Positions 16,492-26,459 are shown, counted from the first letter of the stretch. The stretch is 35,363 bases of DNA from Mycobacterium sp. 852002-51971_SCH5477799-a (GCF_001667145.1 NZ_LZIF01000037.1:1-35363); one strand, 5' to 3'. Made by a program: numbers and translations. Notes: a model not told the origin generated them from the letters alone.

Positions 16492-17394
16492 CCCCGCGGC
16501 CAGCGCGGCGATCAGCAGGACGCGCGCCTGAGACGGTCGCAGCCGCGGCACCAGCACGGCCCCGGCGGCCGCCAAGTCGTGCCCGGGGCCATAGCTGGCG
16601 CCGACCCGCCCGCCCGGGACGCGGGTGGACACCGCGACGACGACCCCGTCGCCGCAGTGCCGGCGCACCGCGTCGACCACCGCTGGCCCGGCGTTTCCCG
16701 ATCCGAGCGCCTCGAGCACCACGCCCCGCGCCCCGGCCGCCACGCACGCATCGAGTGCCACCCCGTCACTGCCCAGGTACGCCGCGACGATGTCGACGCG
16801 CGGCGCGGCGGCGGCCCGCAGATCGCCGACGAACGGACGGGTCTTCGGTCCGGTCAGTGCCACGCCAGCGGTCACGGTGCCGAGCAGCTGCCCGGTGAAG
16901 CCGCTGAGGTCCTCGGTGGCCACCTTGCTCATGCCCAGCGGTTGCAGCATCCGGCCGGCGAAACACGTCACCACGCCCAGGTCGCGGGCGGCCGGGCTGG
17001 CCGCAACGGCCAGGGCGTCGCGCACGTTGGCCGGGCCGTCCGCATCGGGGGCGTCGGCGCTGCGCATCGCGCCGGTCAGCACGACCGGGGCCTGGCCCGC
17101 ATAGGTGAGATCGAGCCAGAGCGCGGTTTCCTCCATGGTGTCGGTGCCGTGCAGCACCACCACACCGTCGGCGCCGCGGTCGACCGCGGCCGCCACCGCC
17201 TCACGGATCCGGTCCCAATCGGCCAGTGTCAGCTCCGAGCTGTCGACCGCCAGCAGGTCAACGACGTCCACGTCGTGCTGGTCGCGGAAGGGCGCCGTCA
17301 GGTCCGCCCCGCTGTAGGAGGGTCGGTGCACCCCGTCGGCGCCGGTGCCGGTCGATATCGTGCCTCCGGTGGCGATCACGGTGAGGCGGGCCAT
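16456..17394 (-). CDS. ansA: L-asparaginase
   Basis: This 312-residue enzyme hydrolyses L-asparagine to aspartate and ammonia. The first catalytic threonine is in IATGGTIST (residues 7-15, Thr12), and the second catalytic block is [13 protein letters not shown] (Thr84-Asp85). [10 protein letters not shown] and the C-terminal ALGSGNAGP region are also present. The start [11 protein letters not shown] matches the family's compact N-terminus. The frame stays open upstream antisense to lspA, but that extension has no family similarity. The gene is divergent from lspA with 72 bp between, and its 3' end overlaps dinX by 36 bp in opposite orientation. No signal peptide is visible, so it is cytoplasmic. 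Confidence 0.93.
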   Translation of the reverse strand: MARLTVIATGGTISTGTGADGVHRPSYSGADLTAPFRDQHDVDVVDLLAVDSSELTLADWDRIREAVAAAVDRGADGVVVLHGTDTMEETALWLDLTYAGQAPVVLTGAMRSADAPDADGPANVRDALAVAASPAARDLGVVTCFAGRMLQPLGMSKVATEDLSGFTGQLLGTVTAGVALTGPKTRPFVGDLRAAAAPRVDIVAAYLGSDGVALDACVAAGARGVVLEALGSGNAGPAVVDAVRRHCGDGVVVAVSTRVPGGRVGASYGPGHDLAAAGAVLVPRLRPSQARVLLIAALAAGLPVDDVVARWG

Positions 17395-17466
17395 GCTGGC
17401 ATCATTGCGCATCGCCGCTGCGCGAACATGGCTAGCCTGCGTGGGGCAGTAGGGGATGATGGGGAA

Positions 17467-18093
17467 GTGCCTGAAGAACCAACGAAGTCGACTGAGCCGG
17501 TGACCGCAGCCGAAGAGGCTGGTGCGGCCGCCCCGGTCGAGCCGATCGCGGTGCCGGCAACCGAGGCGGCACCCGACCCTGCGCCGAGGCGGTTGCGGCT
17601 GCTGGTGTCGATCGCCGCGATCGTCCTGGTCCTCGACGTCGTCACCAAGGTCCTGGCCGTCAAACTGCTGCCGCCCGGCCAGCCGGTGCCGATCATCGGC
17701 GACACGGTGACGTGGACCCTGGTGCGCAATTCGGGCGCGGCCTTCTCGATGGCGACCGGCTACACCTGGGTGCTGACCCTGATCGCGACCGGTGTGGTTG
17801 TCGGCATCTTCTGGATGGGGCGCCGGCTGGTGTCGCCCTGGTGGGCGGTGGGCCTGGGCATGATCCTCGGCGGCGCCATGGGCAACCTGGTCGATCGTTT
17901 CTTCCGCGCCCCCGGGCCGCTTCGCGGGCATGTCGTGGACTTCCTGTCGGTTGGTTGGTGGCCGGTGTTCAACGTCGCCGATCCTTCGGTGGTCGGCGGC
18001 GCCATCCTGCTGGTGGTGCTGTCGATCTTCGGATTCGACTTCGACTCGGTTGGTCGGCGCAAGGGCGACGGCGGAGACCGCGCGGGTGAGTGA
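17467..18093 (+). CDS. lspA: Lipoprotein signal peptidase II
   Basis: This 208-residue inner-membrane aspartyl protease cleaves the signal peptide of diacylglyceryl-modified prolipoproteins. Four transmembrane helices are visible. The conserved blocks are [18 protein letters not shown] with the first catalytic aspartate, and FNVADPSVV with the second. An N-terminal cytoplasmic extension of about 45 residues, rich in Glu, Ala and Pro, precedes the first helix, as in other mycobacterial LspA. The GTG start has a GGGGA Shine-Dalgarno. The stop overlaps the GTG of the next gene within GTGAGTGA, so the pair is co-transcribed. Confidence 0.95.
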   Translation: MPEEPTKSTEPVTAAEEAGAAAPVEPIAVPATEAAPDPAPRRLRLLVSIAAIVLVLDVVTKVLAVKLLPPGQPVPIIGDTVTWTLVRNSGAAFSMATGYTWVLTLIATGVVVGIFWMGRRLVSPWWAVGLGMILGGAMGNLVDRFFRAPGPLRGHVVDFLSVGWWPVFNVADPSVVGGAILLVVLSIFGFDFDSVGRRKGDGGDRAGE

Positions 18094-19012
18094 CCGCTCG
18101 ATGCCCGTCCCGGAGGGACTGGCGGGCATGCGCGTGGATGCCGGGCTGGCACGGCTGCTGGGGTTGTCGCGGAGCGCGGTGGCCGCCCTGGCCGAAGACG
18201 GCGGCGTCGAACTCGACGGCGTGCAGGCCGGCAAGTCCGACCGGTTGACCGGCGGCGCCTGGCTGCAGGTGCGCCTGCCCGAGGCACCCGCGCCGCTACA
18301 GAACACGCCCGTCGACATCGAGGGCATGACGATCCTGTACTCCGACGACGACATCGTCGCGGTCGACAAGCCCGCGGCGGTGGCCGCGCACGCGTCGGTG
18401 GGCTGGACCGGACCCACGGTGCTCGGCGGGCTGGCCGCCGCCGGTTACCGGATCACCACCTCGGGGGTGCCCGAGCGGCAGGGCATTGTGCATCGCCTCG
18501 ACGTCGGCACGTCCGGGGTAATGGTGGTGGCGCTGTCCGAACGGGCTTACACCGTGCTCAAACGGGCGTTCAAACAGCGCATCGTCGACAAGCGCTATCA
18601 CGCGCTGGTGCAAGGACATCCGGACCCGTCCAGCGGCACCATCGACGCGCCGATCGGACGTCATCGCGGCGGCGAGTGGAAGTTCGCCGTCACCAAGGAC
18701 GGCCGGCACAGCCTCACCCACTACGACACCGTCGAGGCGTTCGTCGCCGCGAGTCTGCTCGACGTGCACCTGGAAACCGGCCGCACCCACCAGATCCGGG
18801 TGCATTTCTCCGCGCTGCATCACCCGTGCTGCGGTGACCTCGTCTACGGCGCCGACCCGAAGCTCGCGAAAAGGCTTGGGCTGGAACGGCAATGGCTGCA
18901 CGCACGTTCGCTGGGCTTCGCCCATCCGGCCGACGGTAGACGGATCGAAATCGTCAGTCCCTACCCGCGGGATCTGCAGCACGCGCTTGACGTGCTGCGC
19001 GACGACGGCTGA
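18086..19012 (+). CDS. RluA-family 23S rRNA pseudouridine synthase (RluD-like)
   Basis: This 308-residue enzyme isomerises uridine to pseudouridine in RNA. The N-terminal S4 RNA-binding domain spans roughly residues 12-75 ([20 protein letters not shown]). The catalytic motif HRLDVGTSG is at 136-144 with Asp139 as nucleophile. GRTHQIRVH and CGDLVYGA, typical of RluA/RluD proteins, lie further on. The start GTG is nested in the lspA stop (8-bp overlap); the ATG five codons later is an alternative. The equivalent M. tuberculosis gene is Rv1540. The exact target uridine cannot be read from sequence. It ends one base from the convergent methyltransferase gene. Confidence 0.93.
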   Translation: MSDRSMPVPEGLAGMRVDAGLARLLGLSRSAVAALAEDGGVELDGVQAGKSDRLTGGAWLQVRLPEAPAPLQNTPVDIEGMTILYSDDDIVAVDKPAAVAAHASVGWTGPTVLGGLAAAGYRITTSGVPERQGIVHRLDVGTSGVMVVALSERAYTVLKRAFKQRIVDKRYHALVQGHPDPSSGTIDAPIGRHRGGEWKFAVTKDGRHSLTHYDTVEAFVAASLLDVHLETGRTHQIRVHFSALHHPCCGDLVYGADPKLAKRLGLERQWLHARSLGFAHPADGRRIEIVSPYPRDLQHALDVLRDDG

Positions 19013-19013
19013 C

Positions 19014-19781
19014 TCACCCGGGCCTTCGCGCCTCGACGAGCAGCCGCACGGAGTGAGTGACGAACGACCCTTCGGATTCGATGCGCTCATGCAGTTCGGT
19101 GAGCCGCTCGCGATAGCGCTGCACGGTGAAGTCGGGCACCGCCCAGATAACCTTGCGCAGGAAGTACACGACGGCGCCGACGTCGAAGAACTCGGCGCGC
19201 ATCCGCTCCATCCGTAGATCCACGATCTGCAGGCCGGCCGCCTCGGCCTGGGCGCGCACGGCGTCCGGGTGAAACTCGGCCCACTTCTGCGGCTGCGGCC
19301 CGATGAAGTGCTCGACCAACTCGCCCGTGGTGGCCGGGCCGATCTGCTGGGCGAAGTACGTGCCGCCCGGCCGCAGCACCCGCAGGATCTCGGTCCACCA
19401 GACGGAGATCGGATGACGCGTGGTCACGAGGTCGAAGGCGGCATCGCCGAATGGCAGCGGCGGTTCGTCCCGAGTCGCGACGACCACCACGCCGAGCGGA
19501 TGCAGGCGCTGGGTGGCCAGCGCGGCGTTCGGTGGCCAGGTCTCGACGGCCGCCATGGTGGGCGGGAATGGCGCCGCGCCGGACAACACCTCCCCGCCGC
19601 CGGTGTGAATGTCGAGCGCGGCCGACACCGTCGACAGCCGGTCCCTGAGCAGGCGCTGGTAACCCCACGACGGGCGTTCCTCGGTGGCACGTCCGTCCAG
19701 CCACGAAAAATCCCAGCCATCGACCGGGGCGGTGTTCGCCTCGGCGATCAGGTCGTCAAATGTGCGCCGCATGCCAGGCAT
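19014..19781 (-). CDS. SAM-dependent methyltransferase-like protein
   Basis: This 255-residue protein contains ALDIHTGGGEVL as methyltransferase motif I, PLPFGDAAFDLVTTRH as motif II and EILRVLRPGGTYFAQQIGP as motif III. The C-terminal part includes FFDVGAVVYFLRKVIWAVPDF, a pattern I recall from a widespread family of uncharacterised actinobacterial methyltransferases. It lies next to glbN, in the place where M. tuberculosis has lprI as I recall it. The start is probably the ATG at 19781, with another in-frame ATG three codons later. It could be co-transcribed with glbN, since only 15 bp separate the two genes. Confidence 0.8.
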   Translation of the reverse strand: MPGMRRTFDDLIAEANTAPVDGWDFSWLDGRATEERPSWGYQRLLRDRLSTVSAALDIHTGGGEVLSGAAPFPPTMAAVETWPPNAALATQRLHPLGVVVVATRDEPPLPFGDAAFDLVTTRHPISVWWTEILRVLRPGGTYFAQQIGPATTGELVEHFIGPQPQKWAEFHPDAVRAQAEAAGLQIVDLRMERMRAEFFDVGAVVYFLRKVIWAVPDFTVQRYRERLTELHERIESEGSFVTHSVRLLVEARRPG

Positions 19782-19796
19782 GCTAGGCGAAAACGG

Positions 19797-20207
19797 TCAG
19801 ACGTTGACTTTGCCGGTGTCGGCCGTCGCGATCTCTGGAGCCAAGGGTGCGATCGCGCCGAGTATCTCGGTCACCGTCTCAGGTGGCACCCCGGCGGCGG
19901 CCAGCGCGTCGGCCAAATGCCCGGCCACCAAACCGAAGTGGTGCATGGTGATCCCGCGACCCTGGTGCACCTGCTTCATCGGAGCGCCGGTGTAGGGCTC
20001 TGGGCCGCCCAGGGCCGCGGCGAAGAACTCGACCTGTTTGCCCTTGAGGCGGCTCATGTTCGTGCCGGTGAAGAAGCCGGACAGCTGATCGTCGGCGAGC
20101 ACCCGACCGTAGAAGTCCTCGACCACGATTTCGATCGCCTCGTGTCCGCCGATCCGGTCATAGACGGGTGCCGGTGCCGGCTTGCGGAAGCGCGCCAGAA
20201 TTTTCAT
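19797..20207 (-). CDS. glbN: Truncated haemoglobin N (group I)
   Basis: This 136-residue 2-over-2 globin oxidises nitric oxide to nitrate when oxygen-bound. Numbered from the ATG at 20207 it matches M. tuberculosis trHbN exactly in length and key positions: Tyr33 (B10), Gln58 (E11), Phe62 (E15 tunnel gate) and the proximal His81 (F8) in [14 protein letters not shown]. The pre-A N-terminal segment is [12 protein letters not shown]. The upstream in-frame GTG would add two residues and break this agreement. In M. tuberculosis the neighbour is the lipoprotein gene lprI; here it is a methyltransferase gene 15 bp downstream. Confidence 0.95.
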   Translation of the reverse strand: MKILARFRKPAPAPVYDRIGGHEAIEIVVEDFYGRVLADDQLSGFFTGTNMSRLKGKQVEFFAAALGGPEPYTGAPMKQVHQGRGITMHHFGLVAGHLADALAAAGVPPETVTEILGAIAPLAPEIATADTGKVNV

Positions 20208-20490
20208 GACCACGATTGGAACATCTCGGCGTTGCCCGTCGGTAAGTGCGCGATCACGGCCGGATTGCCTTGTGTAACTGCAGGATTGCCCAAAGATCGC
20301 GGTTGTCGTCGTCGGCCCGTGAGAGTGGGCGTCGTGTTACATGACCGCAATCTGCATCGGCGTAGGCCGCCGATGTCCTAGGTTGGCTTAATGACGCACG
20401 TCACATCACTCGCACAGCCCCATACGGCGGTCGTGGTCTACGGGCAGGCCAGTTGCGGTCGGGGGGCTCACATCATCGGGGGCGAAGCAG
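20208..20490. other. Divergent intergenic region between glbN and the acyl reductase gene
   Basis: It must carry both promoters, but no convincing -35/-10 pair was found. A short palindrome TGACGCACGTCA (20392-20403, arms TGACG/CGTCA) lies about 90 bp before the + strand gene, and GGATTGCC occurs twice near 20262 and 20283. Nothing else is recognisable. Confidence 0.3.
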
Positions 20491-21531
20491 ATGAATCTTG
20501 GTGACTTAACGAACTTGGTGGAGAATTCGATCGGGAGCCTGGTGGAAAAGCCACTCGCCACGGTGTCTCACCTCGTCAACACCCCGAACTCGGCAGGCCG
20601 GTATCGGCCCTTCTATCTGAGGAATCTGCTCGACGCGGTGCAGGGCCGCACGCTCGAGGAGGCCGTCCGCGGCAAGAGCGTCCTGATCACCGGGGGATCG
20701 TCGGGCATCGGCGAGGCCGCCGCGAAGAAGATCGCCGAGGCCGGGGCGACCGTGGCGCTGGTCGCCCGCACCCGGGAAAATCTGGAGAAGGTCGCCGACG
20801 AGATCCGCTGCGGCGGCGGCGCCGCCGAGGTGTACCCGTGCGACCTGTCCGACATGGACGCGATCGCGGCCATGGCCGACCAGGTGCTCAGCGACGTCGG
20901 CGGCGTCGACATCCTGATCAACAACGCCGGGCGGTCGATTCGGCGCTCACTCGAGCTGTCCTACGACCGCATTCACGACTATCAGCGGACCATGCAGCTG
21001 AACTACCTGGGCGCGGTCCAGCTGATCCTCAAGTTCATCCCCGGGATGCGCGAGCGGGGATATGGGCACATCGTCAACGTCTCTTCGGTCGGCGTGCAGA
21101 CGCGCGCGCCGCGCTTCGGCGCCTACATCGCCAGCAAGGCCGCACTGGACAGCCTGTGCGACTCGCTGCAAGCCGAGACCGTCAACGACGGCGTCAAGTT
21201 CACCACCGTGCACATGGCTTTGGTGCGCACTCCGATGATCAGCCCGACCACGCTCTACGACAAGTTCCCAGCGCTGACGCCCGACCAGGCGGCCGGGGTG
21301 ATCGCGGATGCGATCGTGCACCGGCCCCGCCGGGCCAGCTCGCCGTTCGGGCAGTTCGCCGCCGTTGCCGACGCGGTCAACCCGGCGGTGATGGACCGGG
21401 TGCGCAATCGGGCGTTCGCCATGTTCGCTGACTCCAGCGCCGCAAAGGGCAGTGAAGCCTCAACCGACACAACGAAATTCGACAGACGCAGCGAGAACTT
21501 CGTGCGAGCGACCCGTGGGATACATTGGTGA
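20491..21531 (+). CDS. Short-chain dehydrogenase, putative fatty acyl-CoA reductase (Rv1543-like)
   Basis: This 346-residue SDR has an N-terminal extension of about 60 residues before the Rossmann motif TGGSSGIG near residues 67-74. The NNAG motif, the catalytic serine in NVSSVGV and YIASK follow in the normal order. The length, the extension and the variant PFYLRNLLDAV match mycobacterial proteins annotated as fatty acyl-CoA reductases, which make fatty aldehydes for wax-ester or alkyl-lipid synthesis. The ATG has a GGGGGCGAAG ribosome site. The next gene encodes a second SDR 4 bp downstream, so the two probably act in sequence or share expression. Confidence 0.87.
   Translation: MNLGDLTNLVENSIGSLVEKPLATVSHLVNTPNSAGRYRPFYLRNLLDAVQGRTLEEAVRGKSVLITGGSSGIGEAAAKKIAEAGATVALVARTRENLEKVADEIRCGGGAAEVYPCDLSDMDAIAAMADQVLSDVGGVDILINNAGRSIRRSLELSYDRIHDYQRTMQLNYLGAVQLILKFIPGMRERGYGHIVNVSSVGVQTRAPRFGAYIASKAALDSLCDSLQAETVNDGVKFTTVHMALVRTPMISPTTLYDKFPALTPDQAAGVIADAIVHRPRRASSPFGQFAAVADAVNPAVMDRVRNRAFAMFADSSAAKGSEASTDTTKFDRRSENFVRATRGIHW
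21521..21526 (+). promoter_or_regulatory. Possible internal -10 (TACATT) before the second SDR gene
   Basis: TACATT lies within the last codons of the first SDR gene and ends 9 nt before the ATG at 21536. No Shine-Dalgarno is present between. It could give a short-leader transcript of the second SDR alone. Confidence 0.3.
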
Positions 21532-21535
21532 CACT

Positions 21536-22339
21536 ATGAGCCTTCCAAAACCTGACATCGAGACGACCGTTGTCATCACCGGCGCCTCGTCCGGCATCGG
21601 CGCCGAACTGGCTCGCGGGCTGGCCCGCCGCGGCTTCCCGCTGTTGCTGGTCGCGCGTCGCCGCGAGCGCCTCGACGAGTTGGCCAACGAGGTGGGCCAG
21701 GAATACTCGGTCGGCGTTGAGGTGCTGCCGCTGGACCTCGGCGACAGCAAGGGCCGCAGCAAATTGGCGGACCGCTTGCGCAGCGAGCCGATCGCCGGTC
21801 TGTGCAACAGCGCCGGTTTCGGGACCAGCGGGGTGTTTCACGAGCTGCCGCTGGAACGCGAGAGCGAAGAGGTCACCCTCAACGCGCTGGCCTTGATGGA
21901 GCTCACCCACGCGACGCTGCCCGGCATGGTGAAGCGCGGTGCCGGCGCGGTGATGAACATCGCGTCGATCGCGGGATTTCAGCCGGTTCCCTTCATGGCG
22001 GTGTATTCGGCCACCAAGGCTTTCGTGCAGACGTTCTCCGAAGCGGTGCATGAGGAACTGCACGCGACGGGCGTGTCGGTCACCTGCCTGTGCCCGGGAC
22101 CGGTGCCCACGGAGTGGGCCGAGATCGCCAACGCCGAGCGGTTCAGCATTCCCCTCGCCCAGGTGTCCCCGCGCGACGTGGCCGAGGCGGCGATCGGCGG
22201 CATGCTCTCCGGCCGGCGCACGGTGGTGCCCGGCGTGGTGCCCAAGGTGGTCAGCACCGGCGGCCGGTTCGCGCCACGCAGCCTGCTGTTGCCCGGCATC
22301 CGGATCGGCAACCGATTCCGCGGCGGGCCCAAGAGCTGA
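21536..22339 (+). CDS. Short-chain dehydrogenase/reductase, ketoacyl-reductase type (Rv1544-like)
   Basis: This 267-residue classical SDR starts MSLPKPDIETTVVITGASSGIG. The cofactor loop is TGASSGIG (15-22), and an arginine-rich stretch after beta-2 (VARRRERL) suggests NADPH. The catalytic residues are Ser in NIASIAGF and Tyr/Lys in YSATK. The usual NNAG is NSAG here. CPGPVPTEW and a hydrophobic C-terminal half resemble the mycobacterial ketoacyl-reductase group that includes Rv1544. It follows the acyl reductase gene by 4 bp. The substrate is likely a long-chain lipid intermediate, but this is only inferred. Confidence 0.87.
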   Translation: MSLPKPDIETTVVITGASSGIGAELARGLARRGFPLLLVARRRERLDELANEVGQEYSVGVEVLPLDLGDSKGRSKLADRLRSEPIAGLCNSAGFGTSGVFHELPLERESEEVTLNALALMELTHATLPGMVKRGAGAVMNIASIAGFQPVPFMAVYSATKAFVQTFSEAVHEELHATGVSVTCLCPGPVPTEWAEIANAERFSIPLAQVSPRDVAEAAIGGMLSGRRTVVPGVVPKVVSTGGRFAPRSLLLPGIRIGNRFRGGPKS

Positions 22340-22345
22340 GTTTTA

Positions 22346-22405
22346 CCGAGTGTCACGCCAGCGTGACGTTGAGTGCCGAGAGTCACGCCAGCGTGGCGTT
22401 CGCGG
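22346..22405 (+). repeat. Two tandem 30-bp units with a palindromic core (GTCACGCCAGCGTGAC)
   Basis: Unit 1 (22346-22375) and unit 2 (22376-22405) both begin CCGAG and contain GTCACGCCAGCGTG. In unit 1 the core 22352-22367 is a perfect palindrome around CA. In unit 2 (22382-22397) one arm has GGC for GAC, so it is imperfect. The pair lies directly after the SDR stop and before a leaderless gene. It may be a terminator or a copy of a dispersed intergenic repeat. Confidence 0.7.
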
Positions 22406-22413
22406 GCGGGCGC

Positions 22414-22419
22414 TAGGCT
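22414..22419 (+). promoter_or_regulatory. Likely -10 element (TAGGCT) of the SRPBCC gene
   Basis: The last T is exactly 7 nt before the G of the GTG at 22426, so the predicted +1 coincides with the start codon. No Shine-Dalgarno is present. Confidence 0.5.
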
Positions 22420-22425
22420 CAGGCG

Positions 22426-22857
22426 GTGGCTGCTGTGGACCTGACCGCCGACGTCCCGATGACCCCGCAGGAGATGTGGGACCAGGTCTCCGATCTGTCG
22501 GACCTGGGCGACTGGCTGATCATGCACGAGGGGTGGCGCAGCGAACTGCCCGACGACATCTCCGAGGGCACCCAGATCGTCGGCGTGGCACGGGCCAAGG
22601 GCCTCCGCAACCGAGTGACCTGGACGGTGACCACGTGGGACCCGCCGCACGAGATGGCGATGTCGGGATCGGGCAAAGGCGGGGCGAAATACGCCGTCAC
22701 CCTCACCGTGCGGCCCACCGAGCAGGGTTCGACGCTGGGTCTGCGCCTCGAACTGGGCGGACGTGCGCTGTTCGGTCCGGTGGGTGCGGCGGCGGCCCGG
22801 GCGGTCAAAGGCGACGTCCAAAAGTCGCTGGAGAACTTCGTCGAGTTGTACGGGTAA
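22426..22857 (+). CDS. SRPBCC / polyketide cyclase-dehydrase family protein (Rv1546-like)
   Basis: This 143-residue protein has the START-like helix-grip pattern. It opens with a beta strand ([21 protein letters not shown]), a small helix and [13 protein letters not shown]. It ends with a long helix ([23 protein letters not shown]). The fold forms a cavity for a hydrophobic ligand. Mycobacterial members are mostly uncharacterised. The position before dnaE1 matches Rv1546 of M. tuberculosis. The start is GTG with a leaderless-type -10. Confidence 0.82.
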   Translation: MAAVDLTADVPMTPQEMWDQVSDLSDLGDWLIMHEGWRSELPDDISEGTQIVGVARAKGLRNRVTWTVTTWDPPHEMAMSGSGKGGAKYAVTLTVRPTEQGSTLGLRLELGGRALFGPVGAAAARAVKGDVQKSLENFVELYG

Positions 22858-22879
22858 ACCCGGTCAAGACACACGCCGC

Positions 22880-22898
22880 GACACGCCGAAGTCGTGTC
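22880..22898 (+). other. Small hairpin before dnaE1
   Basis: Perfect 6-bp arms GACACG / CGTGTC with a 7-nt loop, 22 nt after the SRPBCC stop. It may be a weak terminator. No T-run follows. Confidence 0.3.
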
Positions 22899-22910
22899 GG
22901 TCCGCGGTCA

Positions 22911-22916
22911 TAGACT
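22911..22916 (+). promoter_or_regulatory. Likely -10 element (TAGACT) of dnaE1
   Basis: TAGACT ends 9 nt before the ATG at 22926. No Shine-Dalgarno is visible, so a leader of 0-3 nt is expected. Confidence 0.45.
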
Positions 22917-22925
22917 GGCGTCCCT

Positions 22926-25900
22926 ATGAACGACTCGTCCTTCGTGCACCTGCATAACCACACCGAGTACTCGATGTTGGACGGTGCCGCGAAGATCGCG
23001 CCGATGCTGGCCGAGGTGGACCGGCTGCAAATGCCCGCCGTCGGGATGACCGACCACGGAAACATGTTCGGCGCCAGCGAGTTCTACAACGCGGCGACCA
23101 AGGCCGGGATCAAGCCGATCATCGGCGTCGAGGCTTACATCGCGCCGGCCTCACGCTTCGACACCCGAAGGATCCTGTGGGGTGACCCCGGCCAGAAGTC
23201 CGACGACGTGTCGGGCAGTGGCTCCTACACGCACATGACGATGGTGGCCGAGAACGCTACCGGCCTGCGCAACCTGTTCAAGCTGTCCTCGCTGGCGTCG
23301 TTCGAGGGCCAGCTCGGCAAGTGGTCGCGGATGGACGCCGAGATCATCGCCGAACATGCCGAGGGCATCATCGCCACCACCGGCTGCCCTTCGGGTGAGG
23401 TGCAGACCCGGCTGCGGCTGGGGCATGAGCGCGAGGCGCTGGAGTCGGCCGCCAAGTGGCGCGAGATCTTCGGCGCCGACAACTACTTCCTGGAACTGAT
23501 GGACCACGGGCTGTCCATCGAGCAACGGGTCCGCGAAGGCCTGCTGGAGATCGGCCGCAAGCTGGGCATCCCGCCGCTGGCCACCAACGACTGCCACTAC
23601 GTCACCCGCGACGCGGCCCACAACCACGAGGCGTTGCTGTGTGTGCAAACCGGCAAGACGCTGTCGGACCCCAACCGGTTCAAGTTCGACGGTGACGGCT
23701 ACTACCTCAAGTCGGCCGCCGAGATGCGACAGATCTGGGACGCCGAGGTCCCCGGCGCCTGCGACTCGACCCTGCTGATCGCCGAGCGGGCCCAGTCGTA
23801 CGACGAGGTGTGGGCGCCGCGCGACCGGATGCCGATCTTCCCGGTGCCCGAGGGACACGACCAGGCGACCTGGCTGCACCACGAGGTGATGGCCGGGCTG
23901 CAGCGCCGGTTCGGATCCGTTGTCGGCCAGGACTACATCGACCGGGCCGAGTACGAGATCAAGGTCATCTGCGACAAGGGCTTCCCGTCGTACTTCCTGA
24001 TCGTCGCCGACCTGATCAACTACGCGCGATCGGTCGACATCCGGGTGGGGCCGGGGCGTGGGTCGGCGGCGGGCTCGCTGGTGGCCTATGCGCTGGGCAT
24101 CACCAACATCGACCCGATCCCGCACGGTCTGCTCTTCGAGCGCTTCCTCAACCCGGAGCGTCCGTCGGCGCCCGATATCGACATCGACTTCGACGACCGT
24201 CGTCGCGGCGAGATGGTGCGCTACGCCGCCGAGAAGTGGGGCTCCGACCGCGTCGCCCAGGTGATCACCTTCGGCACCATCAAAACCAAAGCGGCGCTGA
24301 AGGATTCGGCGCGCATCCACTACGGCCAGCCCGGGTTCGCGATCGCGGACCGGATCACCAAGGCGCTGCCCCCACCGATCATGGCCAAAGACATTCCGCT
24401 GTCGGGCATCACCGACCCCGGCCATGAGCGGTTCAAGGAGGCCGCCGAGGTCCGCGGCCTGATTGAAACCGATCCCGACGTGCGCACCATCTACCAGACC
24501 GCGCGCGGCCTGGAGGGCCTGATCCGCAACGCCGGTGTGCACGCGTGCGCGGTCATCATGAGCAGCGAGCCGCTGACCGAGGCCATCCCGCTCTGGAAGC
24601 GGCCCCAGGACGGGGCGATCATCACCGGCTGGGATTACCCGTCGTGTGAGGCCATCGGCCTGCTGAAGATGGACTTTTTGGGCCTGCGCAACCTGACGAT
24701 CATCGGCGACGCGCTGGAGAACATCAAGAGCAACCGGGGAATCGATCTCGACCTGGAATCGGTGCCGTTGGACGACCAGCCCACCTACGAGCTGCTCGGC
24801 CGCGGTGACACGTTGGGCGTGTTCCAGCTCGACGGCGGGCCGATGCGAGATCTGTTGCGCCGCATGCAGCCCACCGAGTTCAACGACATCGTCGCGGTGC
24901 TGGCGCTGTATCGGCCCGGACCGATGGGCATGAACGCCCACAACGACTACGCCGACCGCAAGAACGGTCGTCAGCCGGTCAAGCCGATCCACCCGGAGCT
25001 CGAGGAGCCGCTGCGCGAGATCCTGGCCGAGACGCACGGGCTGATCGTCTACCAAGAGCAGATCATGTTCATCGCCCAAAAGGTCGCCTCCTACACGATG
25101 GGCAAGGCCGACGCGCTGCGAAAGGCGATGGGTAAGAAGAAGCTCGAGGTGCTCGAGGCCGAGTACAAGGGCTTCTATGAGGGCATGACCGCCAACGGCT
25201 TCTCGGAAAAAGCGGTGAAAGCCTTGTGGGACACGATTCTTCCGTTCGCAGGGTATGCGTTCAACAAGTCGCACGCGGCCGGCTACGGCCTGGTCTCCTA
25301 CTGGACCGCCTACCTCAAGGCCAACTATCCGGCCGAGTACATGGCCGGCCTGCTGACGTCGGTGGGCGACGACAAGGACAAGGCCGCGGTCTACCTGGCC
25401 GACTGCCGCAAGCTCGGCATCACGGTGCTGCCGCCGGATGTCAACGAGTCACTGGTGAATTTCGCCTCGGTGGGGCGCGACATCCGGTTCGGACTGGGCG
25501 CGGTCCGCAACGTCGGCGCCAACGTGGTCGGCTCGCTGATCGGCACCCGCAACGGCAAGGGTAAATTCACCGACTTCTCGGACTATCTGAACAAGATCGA
25601 CGTCGCGGCCTGCAACAAGAAGGTCACCGAGTCGTTGATCAAAGCGGGCGCCTTCGACTCGCTGGGGCACGCCCGCAAGGGCCTGTTCCTGGTGCACACC
25701 GACGCGGTCGACTCGGTGCTGGGCACCAAGAAGGCCGAGGCGATGGGCCAGTTCGACCTGTTCGGCGGCGACGACGGCTGCACCGAATCGGTGTTCAACA
25801 TCAAAGTGCCCGACGACGAGTGGGAGGACAAGCACAAGCTCGCCCTGGAGCGAGAAATGCTGGGCCTTTATGTCTCCGGGCATCCGCTCAACCAGGTGGC

Positions 25901-26459
25901 GCACCTGCTGACCGCGCAGGTCGACACCCAGATCCCGGCGATCCTCGACGGCGATGTCCCCAACGATGCCCAGGTGCGGGTGGGCGGCATCCTCGCCTCG
26001 GTCAACCGGCGGGTCAACAAGAACGGAATGCCTTGGGCATCAGCGCAATTGGAGGACCTCACCGGCGGCATCGAGGTGATGTTCTTCCCGCAGGCGTACT
26101 CGGTGTACGGGGCCGAGATCGCCGACGACGCCGTGGTGCTGATCAAGGCGAAGGTATCGCTGCGCGACGACCGCATCGCGCTGATCGCCAATGAGCTCGT
26201 GGTGCCCGACTTTTCCAATGCGCAGCCGAACCGGCCGCTGGCGGTCAGCCTGCCGACGCGGCAGTGCACGATCGACAAGGTCACCGCGCTCAAGCAGGTG
26301 CTGGCCCGTCACCCCGGCACGGCGCAGGTGCATCTGCGGCTGATCAGCGGGGACCGGATCACCACCTTGGAACTGGATGCCTCCCTTCGGGTTACGCCTT
26401 CCCCGGCGCTAATGGGAGATCTCAAGGCGCTGCTCGGCCCGGGCTGCCTGGGCGGCTAG
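22926..26459 (+). CDS. dnaE1: DNA polymerase III alpha subunit (replicative), DnaE1
   Basis: This 1,177-residue replicative polymerase has an N-terminal PHP domain with HLHNHTEYS at residues 8-16, TDHGNM, GVEAY, TGCPSGE and TNDCHYV. These metal ligands are intact, as in M. tuberculosis DnaE1, whose PHP domain proofreads. The palm contains the catalytic PDIDIDFDD (416-424; Asp417 and Asp419), and the third aspartate is Asp583 in [11 protein letters not shown]. The fingers, a helix-hairpin-helix region ([15 protein letters not shown]) and an OB fold ([14 protein letters not shown]) follow. The length is close to that of the tuberculosis enzyme. Its stop codon shares a CTAG with the stop of the convergent MBL gene. 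Confidence 0.97.
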   Translation: MNDSSFVHLHNHTEYSMLDGAAKIAPMLAEVDRLQMPAVGMTDHGNMFGASEFYNAATKAGIKPIIGVEAYIAPASRFDTRRILWGDPGQKSDDVSGSGSYTHMTMVAENATGLRNLFKLSSLASFEGQLGKWSRMDAEIIAEHAEGIIATTGCPSGEVQTRLRLGHEREALESAAKWREIFGADNYFLELMDHGLSIEQRVREGLLEIGRKLGIPPLATNDCHYVTRDAAHNHEALLCVQTGKTLSDPNRFKFDGDGYYLKSAAEMRQIWDAEVPGACDSTLLIAERAQSYDEVWAPRDRMPIFPVPEGHDQATWLHHEVMAGLQRRFGSVVGQDYIDRAEYEIKVICDKGFPSYFLIVADLINYARSVDIRVGPGRGSAAGSLVAYALGITNIDPIPHGLLFERFLNPERPSAPDIDIDFDDRRRGEMVRYAAEKWGSDRVAQVITFGTIKTKAALKDSARIHYGQPGFAIADRITKALPPPIMAKDIPLSGITDPGHERFKEAAEVRGLIETDPDVRTIYQTARGLEGLIRNAGVHACAVIMSSEPLTEAIPLWKRPQDGAIITGWDYPSCEAIGLLKMDFLGLRNLTIIGDALENIKSNRGIDLDLESVPLDDQPTYELLGRGDTLGVFQLDGGPMRDLLRRMQPTEFNDIVAVLALYRPGPMGMNAHNDYADRKNGRQPVKPIHPELEEPLREILAETHGLIVYQEQIMFIAQKVASYTMGKADALRKAMGKKKLEVLEAEYKGFYEGMTANGFSEKAVKALWDTILPFAGYAFNKSHAAGYGLVSYWTAYLKANYPAEYMAGLLTSVGDDKDKAAVYLADCRKLGITVLPPDVNESLVNFASVGRDIRFGLGAVRNVGANVVGSLIGTRNGKGKFTDFSDYLNKIDVAACNKKVTESLIKAGAFDSLGHARKGLFLVHTDAVDSVLGTKKAEAMGQFDLFGGDDGCTESVFNIKVPDDEWEDKHKLALEREMLGLYVSGHPLNQVAHLLTAQVDTQIPAILDGDVPNDAQVRVGGILASVNRRVNKNGMPWASAQLEDLTGGIEVMFFPQAYSVYGAEIADDAVVLIKAKVSLRDDRIALIANELVVPDFSNAQPNRPLAVSLPTRQCTIDKVTALKQVLARHPGTAQVHLRLISGDRITTLELDASLRVTPSPALMGDLKALLGPGCLGG

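Noticed and set aside
16456..18417. A 653-codon minus-strand frame running from ansA back through the antisense of lspA
   Set aside because: Only the last 312 codons look like asparaginase. The upstream part is Arg/His/Gln-rich antisense of lspA and the pseudouridine synthase.
23151..25274. A 707-codon minus-strand frame inside dnaE1
   Set aside because: Low-complexity shadow of a highly conserved gene on the other strand, typical of high-GC DNA. No family motifs.
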